This document shows, in pieces, positions 1 through 5,841 of a stretch of DNA of 6,233 nt (positions within the stretch are counted from its first letter, which is position 1; the number at the start of each line of letters is the position of its first letter). Source of the stretch: an uncultured Collinsella sp. Its GTDB lineage: Bacteria > Actinomycetota > Coriobacteriia > Coriobacteriales > Coriobacteriaceae. Both the position numbers and the translations under genes were made by a program. Location of the stretch: contig CABVAS010000100.1 of assembly GCA_902496375.1 (NCBI GenBank), forward strand, positions 1 through 6,233, in the 5' to 3' direction. The notes under the pieces were generated by a model, which searched no databases, had not been told where the DNA came from, and worked only from the letters and a program-made list of their open reading frames with translations.

Positions 1-853
1 CCTGCTGGACCATCTCGGACTCGGACAGCGTAAAGAAGCCGGTGTCCGAGGGATCGGGCATGAACTGACCGGTCGCGCCCGTAGGATCGAGCGGATCGAC
101 GGCAGGGGCGTCCATCGCGGGCGCCGGTGCCGTGGCCATAGCCGTCTGGGCAGACAGCGCGGCAAGCGAATCGTGCACGCGGGCAAGCTCATCGGCCTGC
201 TCGGAGGTGAGCTGGTAGATGCCATCGGCAGTAGCGGCGTTAAAGGCGTCGAGTGCGTCGGAGGGGCGGCCGGCGGCAGAAAGTGCCTGACCCATGCCGG
301 CGTTGAGCGCACGCGTGTCGTCGCGGGGGCCGGCAAAGTCGATAGCCGTGCGGTAGGTCTCCACGGCATCCGCCGGACGGCCGAGCTTAATGAAGCAACG
401 ACCAAGCTCGCCCAGTGCGGCGGCAGGAGCCGGATTGGCGCCGTCGATGGCAGCCTGACGGAAGGCAGTACCCGCGTTGGCATAGTCGCCCGACTGGAAC
501 AGCGCGTTACCCAGGCCCAGATAGGCCTTGAACGGCGTGGCATAGGAAGCATCCTGCGTAGCAGCAGAGAACGCCTGGGCGGCCGTCGTGTAGTCGCCCA
601 CGGCGGCGAGTGCCTTGCCGCGGTTGGTGAGCAGCGCGCCGCGCTTGCCATAGGTACCGTCGTTGAGGGCGGCGGCGTAGGCCTCGGCGGCCTCGGCATA
701 CATGCCCAGGTGCATCAAGGCGTTGCCACGAAGGTGATCGGCCTCGCCCATAATCTCATCGGGAGTTTTTGCCGCCCCAAGCATCTGGGCTGCAGCGGAA
801 AAATCACCCGCGCGGTAAGCGGCACGGCCCTGTTGGATCAGCTGGCTATTCAA
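1..853 (-). CDS. Tetratricopeptide-repeat (TPR) protein, 3' end cut by window edge
   Basis: The frame is open from a TTG start at 853 to the left edge, giving 284 residues with no stop. I see about six TPR-like helix pairs of 34-36 residues: roughly 5-28, 38-64, 72-100, 108-137, 144-174 and 180-210. They have the usual small-residue pattern, for example LGNALFQSGDYANAGTAF near 114-131 and LGRCFIKLGRPADAVETY near 150-167. After about 238 the chain becomes an Ala/Pro/Asp-rich linker that looks disordered. The C-terminus lies outside the window, so a further domain or membrane anchor cannot be excluded. The TTG start is chosen because AAGGGG lies six bases upstream (860-865), no ATG or GTG fits better, and the cyclophilin stop is only 11 bases before it, which suggests translational coupling. 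TPR arrays are protein-protein interaction scaffolds. No partner can be named; co-transcription with a cyclophilin hints at a role in folding or assembly (inference). Confidence 0.85.
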   Translation of the reverse strand, partial: MNSQLIQQGRAAYRAGDFSAAAQMLGAAKTPDEIMGEADHLRGNALMHLGMYAEAAEAYAAALNDGTYGKRGALLTNRGKALAAVGDYTTAAQAFSAATQDASYATPFKAYLGLGNALFQSGDYANAGTAFRQAAIDGANPAPAAALGELGRCFIKLGRPADAVETYRTAIDFAGPRDDTRALNAGMGQALSAAGRPSDALDAFNAATADGIYQLTSEQADELARVHDSLAALSAQTAMATAPAPAMDAPAVDPLDPTGATGQFMPDPSDTGFFTLSESEMVQQ

Positions 854-864
854 GGAAATCCCCT

Positions 865-1407
865 TTACTCGTGAACGATCTCGACATGGACGATCTCGTC
901 GCCGGCACGCAGCTGCGAAATCACATCGAGACCCTCGACCGTGGTACCAAAGACGGTGTAACCGGAATCGAGGTTATGCTGGGCACCCAGGCAGAAGTAG
1001 AACTGCGAACCCGCGGAATCAGGGTCCATGGAGCGTGCCATGGCAAGGGCACCATCGACATGGCTGTTGCGCGGATTGGTGGCAAACTCGCCCTTGATGC
1101 AGTAGCCGGGACCACCGGTACCGGGCATGCCGTCAGGGCCCTCAAGACCGGCAGCGACGTCGGCGCCGGACATATCGCGGGTATTGGGGTCGCCGCCCTG
1201 AATGACAAAGCCGGGCACATAGCGATGGAACTTAAGGCCATCATAGAAACCCATCGTGGAAAGCTCGCAGAAGTTCGCGACATGAATGGGAGCGCCCTCA
1301 CCGTCAAACTTGACCTTGATGGTACCCTTCGACGTCTCGATAACGGCGCACTCGTCGCCGGCAAGCTGATACTCGGGCGTGTAGAGCTCTTTCTTAAAAC
1401 CAAACAT
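865..1407 (-). CDS. Cyclophilin-type peptidyl-prolyl cis-trans isomerase
   Basis: This 180-residue protein catalyses cis-trans isomerisation of Xaa-Pro bonds. No signal peptide or membrane segment is visible, so it is probably cytoplasmic. The core motifs are clear: FHRYVPGFVIQGGDP at 60-74 (catalytic Arg62 and Gln70, matching Arg55 and Gln63 of human CypA), GALAMARSMDPDSAGSQFYF at 119-138, and TVFG at 151-154. The site matching CypA Trp121 is Asn145, and Phe113 is Tyr137; the loss of Trp is common in bacterial members and predicts weak cyclosporin binding. A roughly 20-residue Gly/Asp-rich insert lies at about 75-96. The ATG at 1407 has AGGAAGGA (1413-1420) at good spacing, and a promoter lies just upstream. 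The TPR gene follows after 11 bases and is probably co-transcribed. The family assignment is firm; a name such as ppiB would be reasonable but is not provable here. Confidence 0.95.
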   Translation of the reverse strand: MFGFKKELYTPEYQLAGDECAVIETSKGTIKVKFDGEGAPIHVANFCELSTMGFYDGLKFHRYVPGFVIQGGDPNTRDMSGADVAAGLEGPDGMPGTGGPGYCIKGEFATNPRNSHVDGALAMARSMDPDSAGSQFYFCLGAQHNLDSGYTVFGTTVEGLDVISQLRAGDEIVHVEIVHE

Positions 1408-1446
1408 GTGGTTCCTTCCTCGTGCGTTTAAAGCATATTTGTACGA

Positions 1447-1476
1447 ATTGTAGCAATAAGCATGCGCTTACATCAA
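1447..1476 (-). promoter_or_regulatory. Predicted sigma-70-type promoter for the cyclophilin-TPR unit
   Basis: On the minus strand TTGATG (plus 1471-1476) and TACAAT (plus 1447-1452) are separated by 18 bases, predicting a start near 1440 and a leader of about 33 bases carrying the AGGAAGGA ribosome site. An inverted repeat, TAAGC-4-GCTTA, fills 1457-1470 inside the spacer and could be an operator. The rest of the 107-base gap (1408-1514) shows no convincing terminator for the zinc-ribbon gene upstream, so read-through may also contribute. Confidence 0.6.
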
Positions 1477-1514
1477 TTGCGCACGTAGGTTATGCCGACT
1501 ATGGCGAACTAATT

Positions 1515-2657
1515 TTAGGAACGCTGCTGCGGCTTCCAGGAGCCCACGTTGGCGTCGTACTGATTAAGCGCGCTGTTGCCGCCCTGCGCGATGGGCGCCA
1601 GGATATCGCTTTGGTGGGAACTCATCGACTCACCATCGGGAATGGCCAGCGAGATGTCCCAGCTCTGACAGATCACGTCGACACGCTCGTACATCCACTC
1701 GGCAAGCTGCTTTAAGTGGGCGATGTCATCCGCATAGACCGTATCGTCCTGATACTTAAGGTTGTTAAGCTCATCTTGCGTCTTTTTAATCTGGTCACGC
1801 AGGGCGTAGGCACTCTGCGACAGCTCCTGACGGGTGGACAGCGGCGTTCGGAGATAGCCGTTGTTAAAGGAATCGATGACCTCGCCGATCTGGTCCTCGT
1901 TACCGTAGGACACGATGGTCTGATACAGACCGTCGAGCCTGGTATAGAGCTGATCATCGGTGAGCACGGTTTCTTCCTGGACCACCTCGGCAGAATCGTC
2001 TTGCTTGGTATCGTCCTCAGTCGCCTCGCCTTTTTGGCGCGTGGGGAAGGTGGTTTGTGCAGCTTGGCCAAACTGGTCGTAGAAGCCAGGCATGACACCC
2101 ATGGGATCGGTCGTCACGAACCAATAGGCACCGCCGCAAACGACGGCAAGGACCGCGATGACGATGAGCGGCTTGGGGATATGACGCTTGTGCTTGTGAT
2201 AGGCGTCCTCGTCGGAATGCACCTTGCGCTTGGCTTTTTGAGCATCGTCATGCAGGGAAACGGGCGTGGGAATATCGACCTTGGGGATACCGAAATCCTT
2301 ATCGAAAGCCGGCAGCACGCAGGTCTCATTGGGGTCAGCGGCGTCCGAAAGCACCGCAGCGGCAGAGGTCGGCGCATGCGGCACCTCGGTATCGATCTGC
2401 TCTTGCGTTAGGCGCGGAAAGCCCGCCGTGCGGCCCGCTGCCAGGTCGGATGCGGCCGCGTCCTCGGAGAGGATACCCGGAGCGGGGCGTCCGCATTTGG
2501 GGCACGTACGATCATGCGGAGAAAGACGGGCACCGCAGCCCTCACAGAACACGAACTCAGTGTGCTCGGGGCCATCGCCCGGACCCACATAGGCGTTGCA
2601 GTAGGGGCAGAACGAGGCGCCGTCCTCGATAGTCTTAAGGCAATGCGGGCAGATCAC
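1515..2657 (-). CDS. Membrane protein with two N-terminal zinc ribbons and one transmembrane helix
   Basis: With the GTG start at 2657 this is a 380-residue protein. Two zinc ribbons of identical spacing open it: Cys3-x2-Cys6-x10-Cys17-x2-Cys20 and Cys38-x2-Cys41-x10-Cys52-x2-Cys55. A polar linker follows, then a Lys/His-rich stretch (about 141-160) directly before one hydrophobic helix (about 161-181, core LIVIAVLAVVCGGAYWFV). By the positive-inside rule the ribbons are cytoplasmic and the last 200 residues external. The outer part has an acidic linker (about 210-236) and a largely helical region (about 237-335) that I do not recognise. The open frame extends to a TTG at 2687, but GTG 2657 is preferred: it has AGAGG five bases upstream, it starts right at the first ribbon as usual for zinc-ribbon proteins, and it leaves room for a leader after the predicted promoter. 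The function is unknown; the ribbons could sense zinc or bind a partner. Confidence 0.88.
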   Translation of the reverse strand: MICPHCLKTIEDGASFCPYCNAYVGPGDGPEHTEFVFCEGCGARLSPHDRTCPKCGRPAPGILSEDAAASDLAAGRTAGFPRLTQEQIDTEVPHAPTSAAAVLSDAADPNETCVLPAFDKDFGIPKVDIPTPVSLHDDAQKAKRKVHSDEDAYHKHKRHIPKPLIVIAVLAVVCGGAYWFVTTDPMGVMPGFYDQFGQAAQTTFPTRQKGEATEDDTKQDDSAEVVQEETVLTDDQLYTRLDGLYQTIVSYGNEDQIGEVIDSFNNGYLRTPLSTRQELSQSAYALRDQIKKTQDELNNLKYQDDTVYADDIAHLKQLAEWMYERVDVICQSWDISLAIPDGESMSSHQSDILAPIAQGGNSALNQYDANVGSWKPQQRS

Positions 2658-2697
2658 GGCATCCTCTTTTCGAAGCAATTCAAACAATCGAGGTTAG

Positions 2698-2706
2698 AGC
2701 ATAACA
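2698..2706 (-). promoter_or_regulatory. Possible extended -10 promoter of the zinc-ribbon gene
   Basis: The minus strand reads TGTTATGCT here, an extended -10 element (TGnTATGCT) with no recognisable -35 box at 16-18 bases. A start near 2691 would give a leader of about 34 bases to the GTG at 2657. The 103-base gap 2658-2760 otherwise holds only a weak 5-bp hairpin with no T-run, so I see no terminator for the ATPase gene, and read-through from it is possible. Confidence 0.35.
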
Positions 2707-2760
2707 TCGCCACGGCCCCACAGGAGCAAGGCACCAATTCAACATCGGCAGAGCGCGTAG

Positions 2761-5484
2761 TTACTTCTTCTTTTTGCTTGGCATCGAGACTTTGATGCCT
2801 TGGGCGGACTTGGTCACGCGAGAGCGCTTGGCTCCGGCACTCCTCTTTTTCTTGGGCTGGGCCTGGGTCACGCCCTCGAGCGCGCGGGCCTCGGCCTCGC
2901 GAACGGTGCGATCTTCGCGGCGCTGCGCCATGTCGGCGGCGAAGCGCTTGGCAAAACGCTCGGCCGTCGAACCCGTCGAGCTCACCTTGCCGCCACCGCG
3001 ACCCAGGCGGACGCGCACGCCGCGGCCAAAACCAGTTGCGGCATGACGACGACGCGGCTTGAGCGAATCCATCATCGTGGCGAGCTTAAAGAACACCGAG
3101 CAGGTAAAGACCACGATGACAGCCAAGATAACCATCTGGCCCATCGACAGGTTGGCAATAGACAGCAGCTCCGGGAATCCGATAACGCCCACCAAGATGC
3201 CGGCGACCACAAACACAAAAAGCACCACTCGTAAGGGTGTGAGCGGCTGCGAGATGCGCCAGATCAGGCTGACGCTCGCCGCGCACGACGTAAGCAGGCA
3301 CATCGTAGACAGCGTGAGCTGGCTAAAGCCAAACACGCGCGCCACAAAGATATCGAGCGCCGCAGCCAAAATGACCGCAATCGACGCCGGCAGTGCACGC
3401 TTGAGTACGTTAGTCAAAAACGCACCCTTCACGCGAGCATTGTTGGGCTCCAGGCCCAACACAAAGCCCGGCGCGCCGATGCAGAAGAAGTTGATGAGCG
3501 TCATCTGGATGGGCTCGAAGGGGTACGGCGGCAGCGCGATGCACAGCGCCGCCAGGCCCATCGAGAACAGCGTCTTGGTCAGGAACAGTGAGGCCGAACG
3601 CTGCAGGTTGTTGATGGAGCGACGGCCCTCGGCCACCACGGCGGGCATCGAGGCAAAGTCGTTGTCGACGAGCACGATCTCGGCCACGTTGCGCGCGGCA
3701 TCGGAGCCGGCCGCCATGGCGACGGAGCAGTCGGCCTCCTTGAGCGCCAGCACGTCGTTGACGCCGTCGCCCGTCATAGCCACGGTGTGCTCGCGGCGCT
3801 TGAGCGCCTGCACGAGCTCGCGCTTCTGCTGCGGGGTCACACGACCAAAGACATGGTAGCGGTCCACTGCGGCATCGAGCTTGGCCGGCGTATCGAGCGT
3901 CGTGGCGTCCACATAAGCGTCCGCCCCCGGCACGCCCACCACGCGCGCGATCGACGACACCGTACGCGGGTCGTCGCCGCTGATCACGTTGAGGGTCACG
4001 CCCTGCTCGTTAAAGTAGCCGATGGTCTCGGCCGCCGAGGTACGAATCTCGTCGCGGATGGTCACAAAGCCCACGGGCTCGGCCTCGCCCACCATATCGC
4101 CATCGGGCGTAAAGCCGTCAACACGGGCCACCACGAGCACGCGGCAGGTATCCGCAAGCTCGGCGACACGATTCTCGACCTGCGAAAACACACGATCAGA
4201 GAGCACAAACTGCGCGGCGCCCATCACATAGGAGCCCTGCGCAAACGACGCGCCGCTCCACTTTTTGGAGGACGAGAACGGAATGACCGACAGCGGCTCA
4301 GACACCTCGACCGGGCGATCGGCGTAATAGTTGAGCAGCGCCTGGCAGGTCTCGTTGGCATCGGCCGAAGTCGCACGCGCGACGTTAGCCAGCGCAAAAT
4401 CGAGCACCGTGGTATCGACGGGAACGGCTGCCTCATCCGAGCCGGCGCCTAGGCTCACGCCCTCAACCGGTAGCGGATAGGTACCCTCGACCTCCATGCG
4501 GCCCGACGTGATGGTGCCCGTCTTGTCCAGGCACAGCACGTCGACGCGAGCGAGCGTCTCGATGCAGTAGAGCTGCTGTGCCAGCACCTTGCGGCGGGCC
4601 AGGCGCACCGTGGCGATGGCGAGCACCGACGAGGTCAGCAGCACCAGGCCTTGCGGGATCATGCCCAGCAGGGCACCCACCGTGGACAGCAGCGCCGACG
4701 AAGGCACATGACCAGCCAACAGCTCGGAGAAGCACCACGAAAGCGCGCTATCACCCGGGGTACCCGCGGCATCCCACAGCTCGCTCACACTCGAGGCAAA
4801 CAACGCCAAACCGAGCGGGATCATGATGATGCTCGCAAAGCGCACGATGGCGTTCAGCGCGTTCATGATCTCGGAATTGACCTTTTTGAAGTACTTGGCC
4901 TCGTTATTAAATTTGGCCACGTAGTTGTCGGCGCCGACATGGATCACGCGGGCGCGCAGCAGGCCCGAGTCGATAAAGCTGCCGCTCATGAGCTCGGAAC
5001 CGGGCTGCTTCTTAATAAGGTCGCTCTCGCCCGTCAGCAGGCTCTCGTTCACGAGCGCCTCGCCGGAAACCACCACGGCGTCAGCGGGAATCTGGTCGCC
5101 GCGCCCCAGGCGGATGATGTCGTCGAGCACGATCTGGTCCAGGTCGAGCTCCACCTCGGCACCGTCGCGCACCGCGATGGCCTTCTTAGAGGTCAGCAGC
5201 GTGAGCTTATCGACCATCTTCTTGGACCGCATGGATTGAATGACGCCAATAGCGGTATTGAGGAACACCACGAACAGGAACGTCAGGTTCTTAAACGAAC
5301 CGGTCAAAATGACCAGGAACGCCAGGATCACGTTGATCAAATTGAACAGCGTGCAAAGGTTCTCGATGATGAGCTCTTTGACCGACTTGGTCTTAAGCTC
5401 CATGTTGCGGTTGATCTTGCCGGCGGCGATGCGCTCCTCGACCTCAGCGGTCGAGAGTCCGCGCTCGATATCCGTTGCTGCCAT
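2761..5484 (-). CDS. P-type cation-transporting ATPase, CtpE-like, with long basic tail
   Basis: This is an E1-E2 ion pump driven by ATP in the cytoplasmic membrane. Residue numbers here count from the longest frame (GTG 5499, 912 residues). All catalytic motifs are intact: TGES at 156-159 (actuator domain), DKTGT with phosphorylated Asp325, KKWSG at 412-416 (nucleotide domain), SGDDP at 507-511 and TGDGVND at 576-582. Ten helices are visible: about 48-65, 70-89, 216-238, 268-296, 636-657, 663-683, 702-724, 728-747, 755-777 and 787-808. The architecture resembles the P2 group, nearest in style to mycobacterial CtpE, a proposed calcium transporter. There is no N-terminal metal-binding CxxC, so a copper/zinc P1B pump is unlikely. 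Helix 4 has PQGL instead of the calcium-pump PEGL. Residues 814-912 form a tail with 30 Lys/Arg against 7 acidic residues, ending in KKKK. Candidate starts are GTG 5499, ATG 5496 and ATG 5484; I prefer 5484 because GGGA lies six bases upstream and the protein then begins MAATDIERGL. The transported ion is not determined. Confidence 0.93.
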   Translation of the reverse strand: MAATDIERGLSTAEVEERIAAGKINRNMELKTKSVKELIIENLCTLFNLINVILAFLVILTGSFKNLTFLFVVFLNTAIGVIQSMRSKKMVDKLTLLTSKKAIAVRDGAEVELDLDQIVLDDIIRLGRGDQIPADAVVVSGEALVNESLLTGESDLIKKQPGSELMSGSFIDSGLLRARVIHVGADNYVAKFNNEAKYFKKVNSEIMNALNAIVRFASIIMIPLGLALFASSVSELWDAAGTPGDSALSWCFSELLAGHVPSSALLSTVGALLGMIPQGLVLLTSSVLAIATVRLARRKVLAQQLYCIETLARVDVLCLDKTGTITSGRMEVEGTYPLPVEGVSLGAGSDEAAVPVDTTVLDFALANVARATSADANETCQALLNYYADRPVEVSEPLSVIPFSSSKKWSGASFAQGSYVMGAAQFVLSDRVFSQVENRVAELADTCRVLVVARVDGFTPDGDMVGEAEPVGFVTIRDEIRTSAAETIGYFNEQGVTLNVISGDDPRTVSSIARVVGVPGADAYVDATTLDTPAKLDAAVDRYHVFGRVTPQQKRELVQALKRREHTVAMTGDGVNDVLALKEADCSVAMAAGSDAARNVAEIVLVDNDFASMPAVVAEGRRSINNLQRSASLFLTKTLFSMGLAALCIALPPYPFEPIQMTLINFFCIGAPGFVLGLEPNNARVKGAFLTNVLKRALPASIAVILAAALDIFVARVFGFSQLTLSTMCLLTSCAASVSLIWRISQPLTPLRVVLFVFVVAGILVGVIGFPELLSIANLSMGQMVILAVIVVFTCSVFFKLATMMDSLKPRRRHAATGFGRGVRVRLGRGGGKVSSTGSTAERFAKRFAADMAQRREDRTVREAEARALEGVTQAQPKKKRSAGAKRSRVTKSAQGIKVSMPSKKKK

Positions 5485-5515
5485 AACACGTCCCATCACG
5501 TCGCGTCGGTATAAG

Positions 5516-5548
5516 AAAAACCGCCCGGACCATGCGAGGTTCGGACGG
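5516..5548 (-). terminator. Intrinsic terminator of the tRNA-Arg gene
   Basis: On the minus strand CCGTCCGAACC (plus 5538-5548) pairs with GGTCCGGGCGG (plus 5521-5531) around a six-base loop. The stem is 11 positions with one A-C mismatch and one G-U pair, followed by TTTTT (5516-5520) and CTT. It lies 12 bases beyond the tRNA CCA end. There is no T-run on the other side, so it acts on the minus strand only. It ends only 17-32 bases before the candidate ATPase starts. Confidence 0.9.
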
Positions 5549-5560
5549 TCTTACGTTCGA

Positions 5561-5637
5561 TGGTGCCCCATGTTGGATTCGAACCAACGGCCTTCTGCTC
5601 CGGAGGCAGACGCTCTAATCCCCTGAGCTAATAGGGC
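5561..5637 (-). tRNA. tRNA-Arg, anticodon CCG, with encoded CCA
   Basis: The 77 bases fold as a full cloverleaf on the minus strand. The acceptor stem is GCCCTAT/ATGGGGC with one G-U pair, the D arm is GCTC/GAGC with a nine-base loop containing A20, the anticodon stem is TCTGC/GCAGA with loop CTCCGGA, the variable loop is AGGCC, and the T arm is GTTGG/CCAAC with loop TTCGAAT. The anticodon is CCG, reading the Arg codon CGG; C35, G36 and A20 are the known arginine identity bases. The discriminator is A73, followed by CCA at 5563-5561. Confidence 0.97.
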
Positions 5638-5648
5638 GAACGACTGGC

Positions 5649-5678
5649 ATTATACCCAAGTGCGTCATGGGCTATCAA
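5649..5678 (-). promoter_or_regulatory. Promoter of the tRNA-Arg gene
   Basis: The minus strand has TTGATA (plus 5673-5678), an 18-base spacer and a perfect TATAAT (plus 5649-5654). The predicted start near 5642 is about five bases before the mature tRNA 5' end, typical of a stable-RNA promoter. Because the ATPase gene lies just past the tRNA terminator and lacks a clear -35 of its own, leakage from this promoter may also feed it. Confidence 0.8.
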
Positions 5679-5757
5679 AATAAAAGAAAAAGCTTTGCAA
5701 TTCCGAGGAAGACGCGGCGCAACGGCCCACTTTAGAAGGCAAAAGCGAGTCAGATAG

Positions 5758-5763
5758 TATAAA
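5758..5763 (+). promoter_or_regulatory. Possible -10 box for aroF leader transcription
   Basis: TATAAA at this position is a good -10 match and would start RNA near A5769, but no -35-like hexamer lies 16-18 bases upstream and there is no extended -10 TG. It is the best plus-strand candidate in the 204-base tRNA-aroF gap. A start further upstream cannot be excluded and would be needed for the alternative pairing that involves 5721-5728. Confidence 0.35.
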
Positions 5764-5783
5764 CTCTCATGCACCATATATAC

Positions 5784-5808
5784 ACGGCTCGCGATGCGGG
5801 CCGTTTTT
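5784..5808 (+). terminator. Intrinsic terminator-like hairpin in the aroF leader (candidate attenuator)
   Basis: ACGGCTCGC (5784-5792) pairs with GCGGGCCGT (5796-5804) over nine base pairs, one of them G-U, with a three-base GAT loop. TTTTT follows at 5804-5808. The hairpin ends 33 bases before the aroF ATG. No plus-strand gene is visible upstream (the tRNA and all genes to the left are on the minus strand), so the natural reading is that it controls entry into aroF. An alternative is that it ends a very short independent RNA. Confidence 0.65.
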
Positions 5809-5841
5809 GCAAGGGTTATCCATCGAGGTGAGAGGCACACC

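Noticed and set aside
173..874. 233-codon plus-strand open frame
   Set aside because: It is codon-aligned antisense to the TPR gene, whose minus-strand frame gives clear repeats and a ribosome site; GC-rich third positions open the opposite frame.
1716..2411. 231-codon plus-strand open frame
   Set aside because: It is antisense to the zinc-ribbon protein and has no motif or ribosome site of its own.
2654..2662. Two-codon ATG-CCG-TGA frame overlapping the GTG start of the zinc-ribbon gene
   Set aside because: The ATG directly abuts the AGAGG site with no spacing, so it is unlikely to be used; it is probably coincidence.
2688..2760. Possible terminator after the ATPase gene (GCTCC-TGT-GGGGC hairpin)
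   Set aside because: The stem is only five pairs with a G-U, and no T-run follows it.
4651..5514. 287-codon plus-strand open frame
   Set aside because: It is antisense to the motif-rich N-terminal half of the ATPase; the His/Gln/Asp-rich composition is typical of a shadow frame.
5240..5626. Plus-strand open frame of 128 codons ending in MLDSNQRPSAPEADALIP
   Set aside because: Its end is the antisense translation of the tRNA-Arg gene, a familiar spurious peptide, and the rest is antisense to the ATPase.
5561..5637. tRNA-Arg as an integration site for a mobile element
   Set aside because: No integrase, no repeated tRNA 3' end and no composition change are visible in the window.
5667..5735. 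22-codon plus-strand frame upstream of the aroF leader
   Set aside because: It starts inside the tRNA promoter region, has no ribosome site or promoter and no clustered aromatic codons.
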